A stretch of 64,000 bases of DNA. It comes from Flavivirga amylovorans. Lineage in GTDB: Bacteria; Bacteroidota; Bacteroidia; Flavobacteriales; Flavobacteriaceae. The first letter of the stretch is position 1; the number at the start of each line of letters is the position of its first letter. The notes beneath the pieces are model-generated. The model searched no databases. It was not told where the DNA came from and saw nothing but the letters and a program-made list of their open reading frames with translations. Below are positions 56,155-64,000 of this stretch, piece by piece. Location: positions 62,001 through 126,000 of the forward strand of contig NZ_JAUOEM010000001.1 in the NCBI RefSeq assembly GCF_030540875.1, given 5' to 3'. Position numbers and translations under genes: made by a program.

Positions 56155-56163
56155 ATATCCAAA

Positions 56164-57621
56164 GTGACTTTTCATAATATAAGAACAGTAGTATTGGTCT
56201 TTTTTTTATTAGCAATATTAAATTGTAAAAGTAATGTGCTAAAAACAGAAAAAAAACCAAACGTACTTTTTATTGCAATTGATGATTTAAATGCTTGTTT
56301 GGATGGAATGAATGGCGAAATACAGGTTGCTACACCTAACATCAATCAATTAGCAAGCAAAGGCATGTTATTTACAAATGCACATTGTGCTGCACCAGCT
56401 TGTAACCCGTCTCGGGTAAGTGTAATGACAGGTTTGGCACCAGCCACTACAGGCGTATATGTAAATACTCAAGATTGGAGAGAAAATACCTTTCTTAAGA
56501 ATAAAACAACGCTGCCTCAACATTTTAAGAATAATGGCTATGCAACTTTTGGAGGTGGAAAGTTGTACCATGCTGCTTCTTTAACAAAAAAGGGGTACTC
56601 AGGTTATATAGATGCTAAGCCTTGGGACGCTTATTTTCCATCTAAAACAAGGCAAATGCCAAATGAAATAGCGCCAGAAACTATTCCTGTTAATGGAAAT
56701 AAAGCATTTTATCATGGGTATTTCGATTGGGCAGCTTTAAATATAGAACCGCATGAAATGGCAGACGCCAAAGTAGTATCTTGGGCAGAAGGAATATTAT
56801 CTCAATCTCACGATAAACCTTTGTTTTTAGCAGTAGGTATATACAGACCTCATATTCCTTGGTGGACGCCCAAAGCGTATTTTGACAAATATCCTATTGA
56901 TGAAATTGAATTACCTGAAGTGCAAGAAAACGATTTGGATGATGTTCCTGAAGCAGGTAAAAACATGGCGAAACGTAATTGGCATAAATGGATAAAAGAT
57001 CAAGGTAAATGGAAACAAGCTGTTCAAGCCTATAAAGCTTCTGTTAGTTTTACAGACGATATGGTAGGGCGCCTTTTAAAAGCTCTTGAAACAGGACCAA
57101 TGAAAGATAATACCATTGTTGTTTTATGGTCTGATCATGGATACCATTTAGGGCAAAAAGAGCATTGGGAAAAGTTTGCATTATGGGAACAAACCACCAG
57201 AGTGCCTTTAATTTTGGCAGCTCCAGGTAAAACTTCTGAAGGAAAAAGTAGTTCGCAACCTGTAAGTTTACTGGATTTGTATCCTACTTTAAATGAGTTG
57301 TGCGGTATTCCTGTTAAAGAAAAGTTAGATGGAGAAAGCTTAGTGCCTTTATTGGAAACCCCTGATTTAAAAACAGGAAGAGCGGTCATATCCACTCAAA
57401 AATTTAATAATCATGCTGTACGATCAGAAAAGTGGAGATACATTAGATATAGTGATGGTTCGGAAGAATTATACAACCAAGAAAAGGATCCTAAGAATTT
57501 TGAAAACTTAATTGGTAAGCAGGGGTATAGCAAAGTTATTGAAGACTTATCAATTTGGTTGCCTAAAACAAATGCAGAAAAGAATCCGTTGAAAGTTCAC
57601 AAGAAAAGTAAACAGAAATAA
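56164..57621 (+). CDS. S1-family sulfatase lipoprotein (CNPSR), GTG start
   Basis: This 485-residue lipoprotein starts with GTG at 56164, the only sensible start before the signal FFLLAILNC (Cys21). The metal site is VLFIAIDDLNACLDG (Asp40-Asp41) and the formylglycine motif Cys80-Asn-Pro-Ser-Arg84. HIPWWTPKAYFDKYP and VVLWSDHGYHLGQKEHWEKFALWEQTTRVPLI are typical of S1_7/iduronate-sulfatase-like enzymes, so it resembles the enzyme at 44655 more than the other two. It starts 9 bp after the GH82-like gene and precedes GH110 by 15 bp. A sulfatase next to an alpha-galactosidase suggests desulfation before alpha-1,3-galactose removal. Confidence 0.92.
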   Translation: MTFHNIRTVVLVFFLLAILNCKSNVLKTEKKPNVLFIAIDDLNACLDGMNGEIQVATPNINQLASKGMLFTNAHCAAPACNPSRVSVMTGLAPATTGVYVNTQDWRENTFLKNKTTLPQHFKNNGYATFGGGKLYHAASLTKKGYSGYIDAKPWDAYFPSKTRQMPNEIAPETIPVNGNKAFYHGYFDWAALNIEPHEMADAKVVSWAEGILSQSHDKPLFLAVGIYRPHIPWWTPKAYFDKYPIDEIELPEVQENDLDDVPEAGKNMAKRNWHKWIKDQGKWKQAVQAYKASVSFTDDMVGRLLKALETGPMKDNTIVVLWSDHGYHLGQKEHWEKFALWEQTTRVPLILAAPGKTSEGKSSSQPVSLLDLYPTLNELCGIPVKEKLDGESLVPLLETPDLKTGRAVISTQKFNNHAVRSEKWRYIRYSDGSEELYNQEKDPKNFENLIGKQGYSKVIEDLSIWLPKTNAEKNPLKVHKKSKQK

Positions 57622-57636
57622 CAAGATAAATATATC

Positions 57637-59445
57637 ATGAATAAATTTTTAAAACTAATACTACTATCAATTGCCTTTTTGCAACTTACCCATGCGCAAA
57701 CTGTTGTTAATGTAGTAGATTGGGGAATTCTACCTGGGAAAGATGCCACATTAGAATTAAATGAGTTGATCGCTTCTTTAAAAGGACAAGAAAACGTCAT
57801 CGTTAACTTTCCTAAAGGAACGTATCAGTTTTATCCCGAAAATGCTTTTGAACAATACAGGGCTGTTACTAATCATGACAATAGTTTAAAAAGGATGGCG
57901 TTTCCAATGTTTGGCTTAAACGGTGTTACTATAGAAGGAAATGATTCTGAATTTATTTTTCATGGTAGACTGTGTCCGTTTATTGTTGAAGGAGGTCAGA
58001 ACATCACTTTAAAAAACTTTTCAATCAATTGGGAAATTCCTTTTCAAGCAGAACTTAAAGTAATAGAAACCAATAAGGCTGAAAATTCTTTTACAGCAAA
58101 AGTAACGACCAATCACAAGTATAAAGTTAAAGGAGAGAAAATTTACTTTCAACATTATAATTGGGAAGATCCTATCGGTCAAAACACGCCTTTTGATCCT
58201 GAAACAAAATCGCCTATTTGGGATTCTAGACCTTACAGTTTCAACATCAGCAAAGCAATAGCTACTGATGTAGGGAATGGGCAAATAAAATTTAAGAATG
58301 CCATGAAGAAGTTGCCACCTGTTGGGACTGTTGTGGTAAATCATGGCCCACAGGGAACTAATAGATTGGTACAAGCGATTCATTTATCAAATACAAAAGA
58401 TACATATATAGAAAATGTGACCATTTACGCTGCGGGTGGAATGGGCTTGATTGCAGAGCGCTGTGAGAATATTCATTTAAATGCTTATAAAATCACTTCT
58501 AGTGAAGGTCGTATGTCAGCCACAAGAGCAGATGCCACCCATTTTTTAGGGTGTAAAGGTTTGATAAAGTTAGAGAATTGTTTGTTGGAGCATATGTTGG
58601 ATGATGGTATTAATGTTCATGGAGCTTATGTGAAAGTCGCTGAATATTTAGGTGATAATCAGTTTTTATGCGAAATCAGTCATTGGCAACAATGGGGGTT
58701 GATATTTGCTGAACCAGGAGATGAGGTCACATTGATTTCAAGAGAAACCGTATTGCCTATATTGAAAACAAGCGTTAAAGAGATAAAGATTTTAAACGAA
58801 CAAAAGTTTTTATTAACGGTTAACGAAGTGCCCGAATATATGCCAAAAGGATTGTTGTCATTTGAAAATATCACTTGGAATCCAGACTTGGAAATGAAGA
58901 ACAATATTATTAGAGAAAATAGGGCAAGATCGGTATTAGTGACTACAAAAGGTAAAGTAACTATTGAAAATAACTATTTCTCGTCACAGATGCACGGCAT
59001 TTTAATAGAAGGTGATAATAACAAATGGTACGAATCGGGTGGAGTGACAGATATCACCATAAAAAATAATGTATTCGAAAATATAGGTTATGGAGATGAT
59101 ACCAGATATCCTTTATATATCTCACCATTATTAAGACCAGAACAAAGGTTAGGAGAAGATAAATACCATTACAATATCAATTTCATTAACAATAAAATCA
59201 AAAGTTTCAACGGGCATTTGGTCTATGCAAAATCAGTAAAAGGATTGGTGTTAAAAGGAAATGAAATCATACTTGATGATACATATCCAACTGGAGCACA
59301 AAAAACACCGCTTGTATTTGATTATTGTGAAAATGTATCTCTGGAGAAAAATAAATTCTCAGGTTTTAGTTGGCCTATTACTATAGAAAAGGTGGACAGT
59401 GATACGAACTTTAAGTTAAAAAAGAACGAAGGGGTTTCTAGATAA
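57637..59445 (+). CDS. GH110 exo-alpha-1,3-galactosidase-like beta-helix enzyme
   Basis: This 602-residue secreted protein has a signal peptide (to LTHAQ, 21) and a right-handed beta-helix typical of GH110. The signature RADATHFLGCKGLIKLENC followed by HMLDDGINVHGAYVKV gives Asp299, Asp322 and Asp323 at the spacing of the family's catalytic aspartates. GH110 enzymes are inverting exo-alpha-1,3-galactosidases; a marine member is known to act on alpha-1,3-galactose of lambda-carrageenan origin. Here it extends the locus from agar-type (L-sugars) to carrageenan-type (D-galactose) alpha linkages. It is the last gene of the enzyme operon and converges on the HxlR gene. Confidence 0.9.
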   Translation: MNKFLKLILLSIAFLQLTHAQTVVNVVDWGILPGKDATLELNELIASLKGQENVIVNFPKGTYQFYPENAFEQYRAVTNHDNSLKRMAFPMFGLNGVTIEGNDSEFIFHGRLCPFIVEGGQNITLKNFSINWEIPFQAELKVIETNKAENSFTAKVTTNHKYKVKGEKIYFQHYNWEDPIGQNTPFDPETKSPIWDSRPYSFNISKAIATDVGNGQIKFKNAMKKLPPVGTVVVNHGPQGTNRLVQAIHLSNTKDTYIENVTIYAAGGMGLIAERCENIHLNAYKITSSEGRMSATRADATHFLGCKGLIKLENCLLEHMLDDGINVHGAYVKVAEYLGDNQFLCEISHWQQWGLIFAEPGDEVTLISRETVLPILKTSVKEIKILNEQKFLLTVNEVPEYMPKGLLSFENITWNPDLEMKNNIIRENRARSVLVTTKGKVTIENNYFSSQMHGILIEGDNNKWYESGGVTDITIKNNVFENIGYGDDTRYPLYISPLLRPEQRLGEDKYHYNINFINNKIKSFNGHLVYAKSVKGLVLKGNEIILDDTYPTGAQKTPLVFDYCENVSLEKNKFSGFSWPITIEKVDSDTNFKLKKNEGVSR

Positions 59446-59476
59446 CGTGGGTTGGTTTGGTATTTATTCAAAGTCG

Positions 59477-59887
59477 CTATAACTTATTTTTTCCTTTGGT
59501 TTTTTTGTAAATGGTTCGAAGTCTATCCTCCCAATCCACTGACCAATTGTAAAAACTTGACAAAGGCTCAACAAGGCTCTTTCCAAATTCTGTTAACGTA
59601 TATTCTACGCGAGGTGGTACCTCAGGATATACTTTTCGTGAAATCATTCCATATTTCAATAGTGTCTTTAATGTCTGCGATAGCATTTTAGGAGAAATAC
59701 CGATAACCTGTTTTTGTAAATCGCTATTTCGTTTTGTGCCTTGCATTAGAGTAGTCAAGATTAACAGAGTCCATTTATCGGCTATCAAAGCAAAGGATAC
59801 CTGTATAATACAGTTCTCATCAAAAACGGTTCTAGAGTTCAAAGATTCTAAGTATGAAATTTTTTTTATTTTTTTTTCGACTTCCAT
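59477..59887 (-). CDS. HxlR-family winged-helix transcriptional regulator
   Basis: This 136-residue DNA-binding protein has the HxlR core: a conserved Cys (DENCIIQVSFALIADKWTLLIL, Cys26), then the winged helix (KRNSDLQKQVIGISPKMLSQTLKTLLKYGMISRKVYPEVPPRVEYTLTEFGKSL). Members often sense reactive electrophiles or oxidants through the cysteine and control a neighbouring oxidoreductase operon. It is divergent from the NTF2-like/NmrA-like genes, with a 119-bp shared intergenic region that holds an inverted repeat. It is unrelated to the galactan locus that ends 32 bp away. Confidence 0.92.
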   Translation of the reverse strand: MEVEKKIKKISYLESLNSRTVFDENCIIQVSFALIADKWTLLILTTLMQGTKRNSDLQKQVIGISPKMLSQTLKTLLKYGMISRKVYPEVPPRVEYTLTEFGKSLVEPLSSFYNWSVDWEDRLRTIYKKTKGKNKL

Positions 59888-59926
59888 TACTATTGTTTAT
59901 TTATTTACTACCTAAAAGTAAGTTAT

Positions 59927-59975
59927 GCACTATTCAGTGCCCTCTTGCGTGATACAAGTATACTACATAAATTTG
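59927..59975 (+). promoter_or_regulatory. Promoter of the NTF2/NmrA operon with inverted repeat (HxlR operator candidate)
   Basis: TTG at 59945-59947 and TAAATTTG at 59968-59975 are separated by 20 bp, an exact match to the Bacteroidota -33/-7 promoter (TTG/TAnnTTTG), 31 bp before the ATG at 60007. The perfect inverted repeat GCACT-ATTC-AGTGC (59927-59940) just upstream is a plausible HxlR site, able to affect both divergent genes. Confidence 0.6.
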
Positions 59976-60006
59976 TAAAATAATTAGAAATTTAAAAAAG
60001 AATAAG

Positions 60007-60561
60007 ATGAAAACAAAAACATTCAACCCAATATTAGCAATTTTAATTGCTGTATTTCTGACAAATATGTATTGGGTTCAAGCCCAAAAAAAGCAAACCA
60101 AAACAAATGGTGAAGCAATTTCAATACATGAAAAAGAACAAGAAAAAATAGTTCAGGATTTATTGGAAGCCTTCAATTTAGGTGCCGAAAATGTACTCGA
60201 GCTTTTTGATGAAGAAGCCATTATTGAATATCCATATGCCTATTCATTGGGTACACCTTCTTCTTTGAATAAAACACAATATGCCAATTATTTAAAAGGT
60301 GCTCTTGCGAACATGCCCGATATAACATTCTCACAAGTAAAAAGTTATACAACAGAAAACCATATCGTATGGGCAGAATTTCATGGAGAGGTGATTATTC
60401 CATCAACAAATAAACTATACCAACAAGACTATGTGGCTAGATTTACGCTTAAAAATGGAAAGATTATACACTATAAAGAATATTGGAATCCGATGGCAGT
60501 ATCGGCTATGGGAGACCATAAAGAGGTAAATGAAATGTTTAACGATAAATCAAAACAATAA
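60007..60561 (+). CDS. Secreted NTF2/SnoaL-like protein
   Basis: This 184-residue protein has a signal-like N-terminus (about 1-27, ending VQAQ) and a SnoaL/nuclear-transport-factor-2-like cone fold (about 43-165: EKIVQDLLEAFNLGAENVLELFDEEAIIEYPYA, HIVWAEFHGEVIIPSTNKLYQQDYVARFTLKNGKIIHYKEYWNP). Such folds bind small hydrophobic molecules or act as isomerases and cyclases. The reaction is unknown. It is the first gene of an operon with an NmrA-like oxidoreductase (3-bp gap), divergent from HxlR. Confidence 0.82.
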   Translation: MKTKTFNPILAILIAVFLTNMYWVQAQKKQTKTNGEAISIHEKEQEKIVQDLLEAFNLGAENVLELFDEEAIIEYPYAYSLGTPSSLNKTQYANYLKGALANMPDITFSQVKSYTTENHIVWAEFHGEVIIPSTNKLYQQDYVARFTLKNGKIIHYKEYWNPMAVSAMGDHKEVNEMFNDKSKQ

Positions 60562-60564
60562 ATT

Positions 60565-61440
60565 ATGAAAATAGTAATCGGGGCTGCAGCAGGCAATGTA
60601 GGCAGCCGTATCGCAAAAAAAGTAGCAGCAGCAAATCATTCAGCTATATTATTAGGAAACAAGTTACTTTCTTTAGAAAACTTAAACATTCCAAATTCAT
60701 CTTCATACGAAGTAGATATGAGTAACGTAGAACAAGTCGTCACATATACAAAAGGAGCAGATGCACTTTTCTGGCTTGTGCCACCGGCACTTGGAGTATC
60801 AAGCCTAAAAGAATGGTATGATGATATTATCGCTGCAGGAGTAGCTGCTATTAAGGAGAATAAAATTCCTCGTGTGGTGGTCATTTCTTCCCTAGGTGCA
60901 GGAGCTTCCGAAAACCTAGGCACGGTAACTTATGTTGGGAACATGGAGAAAGCATTTAAAAAGGTAGCTCCAAATGTGGTTTTCTTAAGACCTGGATATT
61001 TTATGGAAAACTTCTTATTACAAAAGGGTGACATCCTTAAAAATGGATACTTTTCATTTCCATATGACCAAAATCATGACATTCCTTTTATAAGCGCAGA
61101 CGATATCGGTGATGTGGCAGCGGAATATCTTATGGATGCACATTGGGCAGGACAATGGACCAGAAACATTATGGGACCTCGCAATATTACGCCTCAGGAA
61201 GCCGCTGATATTTTTTCAGAAGAGTTACAAAAGGAGATTACATATAAACAAGTGAGTTATGATGATATAAAAAATCAATTTGCTCAGTTTGGTGCTAACG
61301 ATACTGTTCAAAATGAATTGGTAGATCTATATAAAGCTTTGGGTGACCCTAATGGTGCTTATGCAACACCTAGAACAATAGAAGCGAATACACCTACAAC
61401 CCTTGAACAAATAATCCGAAATAAGTTTATTTCAGCTTAA
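60565..61440 (+). CDS. NmrA-like NAD(P)-binding oxidoreductase (atypical SDR)
   Basis: This 291-residue cytoplasmic protein starts with the nucleotide-binding loop MKIVIGAAAGNVGSRIAKKV (GxxGxxG variant) and shows ADALFWLVPPALG, RVVVISSLGAG and FLRPGYFMENFL, typical of NmrA/TMR-like atypical short-chain reductases such as quinone or azo-dye reductase relatives. The YxxxK dyad is not obvious, as in sensor-type members. It shares an operon with the NTF2-like gene and probably HxlR control, which suggests a role in response to electrophilic or quinone-like compounds. Confidence 0.88.
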   Translation: MKIVIGAAAGNVGSRIAKKVAAANHSAILLGNKLLSLENLNIPNSSSYEVDMSNVEQVVTYTKGADALFWLVPPALGVSSLKEWYDDIIAAGVAAIKENKIPRVVVISSLGAGASENLGTVTYVGNMEKAFKKVAPNVVFLRPGYFMENFLLQKGDILKNGYFSFPYDQNHDIPFISADDIGDVAAEYLMDAHWAGQWTRNIMGPRNITPQEAADIFSEELQKEITYKQVSYDDIKNQFAQFGANDTVQNELVDLYKALGDPNGAYATPRTIEANTPTTLEQIIRNKFISA

Positions 61441-61485
61441 TATTGATAGATAAATTTTATTTAACTAATAAAAAGCATTAAAAAA

Positions 61486-61533
61486 ATGAACACAAGTAAA
61501 ATAGCATTAGTAACGGGAGGACAAATGATTTAA
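61486..61533 (+). pseudogene. 15-codon remnant of an SDR-family gene start
   Basis: ATG at 61486 reads MNTSKIALVTGGQMI then TAA. KIALVTGG is the classic N-terminal strand and glycine turn of a short-chain dehydrogenase. The rest of the gene is gone, so a deletion has removed the third gene of this operon. Confidence 0.65.
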
Positions 61534-61561
61534 AATAACTAGCTACAACAAGGTCTATAAG

Positions 61562-61597
61562 CAATAGCGGTTCGGGTGCAAACTCGAACCGCTATTG
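61562..61597 (+). terminator. Strong stem-loop after the NmrA-like operon
   Basis: CAATAGCGGTTCG (61562-61574) pairs with CGAACCGCTATTG (61585-61597), 13 bp, extendable by a G-U and a G-C pair. The tail TATTTAATAAG has only a weak U-run. Confidence 0.8.
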
Positions 61598-61685
61598 TAT
61601 TTAATAAGTATATTGTTATCTGAAAAACAAGTACATTTTAACCCGCTACAGCTCTTATACAAAACGTTATATTTATAATTTCGTC

Positions 61686-61812
61686 ATTCCTTGCTGTTCC
61701 ACTGAGTTTAATCGAAGTGTGACCAGGAATCGCAGCATAAAACTTACAGAGTAATTTGGGAACAGAGATGAAATTCAGTATTTCGACTCAGCTCAATGAC
61801 CTTATCAGGGTG
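61686..61812. repeat. Intergenic dispersed-repeat-like sequence
   Basis: Motifs CACTGAGTTTAATCGAAGTGTGACC and TCGACTCAGCTCAATGACC resemble the CTTCGACT-rich element at 20800-21060. The block lies between the operon terminator and the 3' end of the minus-strand gene. No other feature is seen in 61598-61816. Confidence 0.45.
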
Positions 61813-61816
61813 AAAT

Positions 61817-62623
61817 CTATTTTTTTCCTAGACTGGCCAATTTGGTTTTTTGCTTTTTGCTAAGCAAGTTCATCGCATTGTTTTTGTATTCTACACGTAA
61901 ATCATCTGTTTTTTTAATACCGTCTATTTGAAGTTGGCTAAATTCACCAGCTTTGTTATAAGCATTAAATAGCGTTTCTCCTTTTAGTTTTTTCATTCTG
62001 TAATATGCACGAGCAATATCTTTTCTGTACATGATTTCAGCATCTATTTCGAAATTTTTTCTAGTATCTCTAATGTCTCTAGCCAGTTGAACGCTTAAGG
62101 CATCTATTTTAGACCATTGTCCATCACTTAAATTCAAAGGTTGCAGTTTTCTTTTGAAATAAACACACATGAGTAGGTTTGCTGTTCTAACACGAGAGTT
62201 ATAATACGTTCCTTGCTTTATTTCATAATCAATCAAGTCATCAATTAATAGACCCATAGCCAGAAGTTCTAGGGTATCTCCGTTTTCTAGATCGACCTTC
62301 CTAGGGCTGCTGTTTCTTAAATCAAAAAGTGTAATAGTACCATCACTAGCAACCAGCATTTTCCAATCCTTAGTTTGAACAGTAACAGGACCATCATTTT
62401 TAGAGTATTTTATTGTGGGTTGAATAGCAAAAAAATCTTTTCTAAAAGTGTATAATTTCCATTCGTCGTTAGTAAGTAGTTGTTCTACCTTATCTATGTT
62501 TGCTTGGTTTTTTACTACTCTGACACTAAAAGTATGATTTACCGTTGCGCTTTTTACATCTTGTGCTTGCAAGTTAGTGGTTATGAGAACGCTCAATACT
62601 AAAAAATTAATGACTCTATACAT
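61817..62623 (-). CDS. Secreted protein of unknown function
   Basis: This protein of about 268 residues starts best at ATG 62623, giving the signal peptide MYRVINFLVLSVLITTNLQAQ; a GTG six codons earlier (62641) is in frame. No family is recognised. The first half is beta-rich (TVQTKDWKMLVASDGTITLFDLRNSSPRKV) and the second half is helical and strongly charged (LNLSDGQWSKIDALSVQLARDIRDTRKNFEID, KDIARAYYRMKKLKGE), ending in Lys-rich sequence. The helical part with LSDGQWSKID and LLSKKQKTKL loosely recalls periplasmic Spy/LTXXQ-like helical proteins, without enough identity to claim it. It is divergent from the gene at 62860. Confidence 0.6.
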   Translation of the reverse strand: MYRVINFLVLSVLITTNLQAQDVKSATVNHTFSVRVVKNQANIDKVEQLLTNDEWKLYTFRKDFFAIQPTIKYSKNDGPVTVQTKDWKMLVASDGTITLFDLRNSSPRKVDLENGDTLELLAMGLLIDDLIDYEIKQGTYYNSRVRTANLLMCVYFKRKLQPLNLSDGQWSKIDALSVQLARDIRDTRKNFEIDAEIMYRKDIARAYYRMKKLKGETLFNAYNKAGEFSQLQIDGIKKTDDLRVEYKNNAMNLLSKKQKTKLASLGKK

Positions 62624-62859
62624 GTCTATCTTGTTTTTCACAATATTAGAAAAAATAGCTCAGCTTAATGGCGTTGGTTAGTTCAGAGTATCAGATTTTT
62701 ACGTTTAAGTAACCTGTATTTATCTAGAAAGACAACTTTATAATATTCTATTGCTAATTTTAATTCTTGACTAATAAAACTCGAGAAATACCACCTTAAT
62801 GGGTTAAGGTAATAACTAAGACAACTATGAGTAGACACTTAAAAGTAGATTTAAGTTCA

Positions 62860-64000
62860 ATGACAAAACAGATTTTAATCTTTTTATTTTTTGCAAATTT
62901 TGCATTTGCGCAAAATTTTTCCACAGGCGGCGGCGCCATAAAAAATGGCGTTTCAGGTAGCATAAACGGAGATAGCGTAATCTTTGTTTCTGAGCTTGAG
63001 GGCACAACATCTGCACATACTACAGAAGGTACATTGTTATGGCGAAACGAAACCGATTCGCCAGCAGTTATGTTTGAAATTGAAGCATCTGATATTAACA
63101 ATGACGGTAATGATGATTTAATAGCTGCTAGTGGTAATGGTAATATATATTGTTGGGACAGTAGTGGAAAACTGTTGTGGAAATTTACGCCCGATCATAA
63201 GGTTCGTTTCTCAGAAGTAGCAGTTATTAATCAAAACGGGAAAGTTCAAATTTTTGCAGGAGGTAATGATTATAAATTATACGAACTGGATGCAAATGGG
63301 CAGTTGGTTTCTGAGACTAAAATTAAAGGGGTCGTTAGAAAAATAGAAGCAGGAAACTTTATAGAACCTGATAAACAATGTTTGTTTTTAATGACTTACA
63401 ATCATGACAAATTCAGATGGCAATTCTTTGGGTTTATAGACCCCATTTCTAAAGAGATCATTAAATCTTTACCTTACAGAGATGCAACCAAATATGGTTT
63501 GAAAGCATACTCAAAAATAATGATAACCGATTTTGTAGTTTCTGATATCAACAAAGATAAAAAAGATGATATTCTAATTTTTGGCGATATTAATTGGAAG
63601 AGTTCTTTTTTAGCAGTTGATGGCGATTTTAGACTATTGGCAAAATATAACGCCACAGGTAAGGATACACAGCGTTATGCGCATACTAAAGGTGTAAGCT
63701 TATTACCTTATAAAGATGAGATTGTTTTTAGAATGGGTAGTGTCATGTACGTGTGCGATTTAAAAGGTAATTTAATAAGTAAAACGGGAAAAAAATATAA
63801 AAATGCAACGTATAGTGATTTAGTTTTTGACGCACAAAACAAGAAACTTTTTGCTGTAGGAGAATTAGGTGCAGGAAACAGTATATATGGGTTTGATTTA
63901 GAAAATAAAAACTGGTTAGATACTAAACACCAATATCTTGGTCTATATAGTAAGGTAAAAGAAAATATCAACGATTTATATAAAGATGCTTTAAATTTCA
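62860..64000 (+). CDS. Secreted beta-propeller/FG-GAP-like protein (5' part, runs off the window)
   Basis: The frame is open from ATG 62827 to the window end. I prefer ATG 62860, which gives the signal peptide MTKQILIFLFFANFAFAQ; with ATG 62827 the n-region would be unusually long. About 380 residues are visible. Repeats with Asp-rich calcium-type loops occur (DINNDGNDDLIAASGNGNIY; DINKDKKDDILIFGDI), alternating with WD/PQQ-like blades (CWDSSGKLLWKFTPDHK, YELDANGQLV). This fits a VCBS/FG-GAP or PQQ-like propeller used for binding or as the N-terminal part of a larger secreted enzyme. The C-terminus, and any T9SS domain, lies outside the window. Confidence 0.75.
   Translation, partial: MTKQILIFLFFANFAFAQNFSTGGGAIKNGVSGSINGDSVIFVSELEGTTSAHTTEGTLLWRNETDSPAVMFEIEASDINNDGNDDLIAASGNGNIYCWDSSGKLLWKFTPDHKVRFSEVAVINQNGKVQIFAGGNDYKLYELDANGQLVSETKIKGVVRKIEAGNFIEPDKQCLFLMTYNHDKFRWQFFGFIDPISKEIIKSLPYRDATKYGLKAYSKIMITDFVVSDINKDKKDDILIFGDINWKSSFLAVDGDFRLLAKYNATGKDTQRYAHTKGVSLLPYKDEIVFRMGSVMYVCDLKGNLISKTGKKYKNATYSDLVFDAQNKKLFAVGELGAGNSIYGFDLENKNWLDTKHQYLGLYSKVKENINDLYKDALNF

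Noticed and set aside
59452-59691. 79-codon plus-strand open frame after GH110
   Set aside because: It is antisense to the well-supported HxlR gene and its product looks like out-of-frame sequence.
62796-63101. Minus-strand 101-codon open frame
   Set aside because: It is antisense to the FG-GAP/propeller-like gene, which has a signal peptide and repeats and is clearly the real frame.
1-64000. CRISPR arrays, tRNA/rRNA genes, insertion sequences or phage genes
   Set aside because: No spaced short repeats, tRNA-like cloverleaf, transposase or integrase motif was seen on either strand.

Overview
The window is AT-rich and carries SusC/SusD pairs with STN-type receptors, FecI/FecR-like sigma/anti-sigma pairs, many Lys-rich lipoproteins and one T9SS C-terminal sorting domain. 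Together these point to a (probably marine) member of the Flavobacteriaceae, Bacteroidota. No rRNA, tRNA, CRISPR array or transposase was seen.

Region 1 (25-20623) looks like a duplicated uptake locus. Cassette A is SusC-SusD-TlpA-like thioredoxin-unknown secreted protein 'X' (25-7816). Cassette B has the same order (9708-17215) and continues with a DsbD-N-like protein and an M16 zinc peptidase (to 20623). A divergent ECF sigma / FecR pair (7787-9606) lies between them. The copies decayed reciprocally: in A the thioredoxin is intact but X is frameshifted at its 5' end and cut at its 3' end; in B X is intact but the thioredoxin is a relic without its CxxC core. Redox proteins plus a peptidase suggest import of (disulfide-containing?) peptides rather than glycans. 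That is an inference.

Region 2 (21320-59445) is a polysaccharide utilization locus whose enzymes fit sulfated red-algal galactans. It has sigma-FecR-SusC-SusD, a DUF5107/TPR protein, and then a tightly packed run of enzymes: four S1 sulfatases, three GH2 enzymes, two GH117, one GH29 with a CBM-like tail, one GH110, two GH82 (iota-carrageenase)-like beta-helix proteins, a pair of tandem-duplicated TIM-barrel lipoproteins of unassigned family and an FAD-dependent oxidoreductase. GH117 (3,6-anhydro-L-galactose), GH29 (L-fucose/L-galactose) and GH110 (alpha-1,3-D-galactose), with GH2 (beta-galactose) and sulfatases, would together cover agar/porphyran- and carrageenan-type linkages. The locus may therefore finish off hybrid or mixed galactan oligosaccharides. 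Both GH82-like proteins keep the Gln, Glu and His of the GH82 active site but have Gly where iota-carrageenases have the second acidic residue. They are the best candidates for new chemistry here.

Region 3 (59477-64000) is ordinary accessory sequence: an HxlR regulator divergent from a small NTF2-like/NmrA-like operon that ends in a 15-codon SDR remnant, a secreted protein of unknown function on the minus strand, and the 5' part of a beta-propeller/FG-GAP-like secreted protein that runs off the window.
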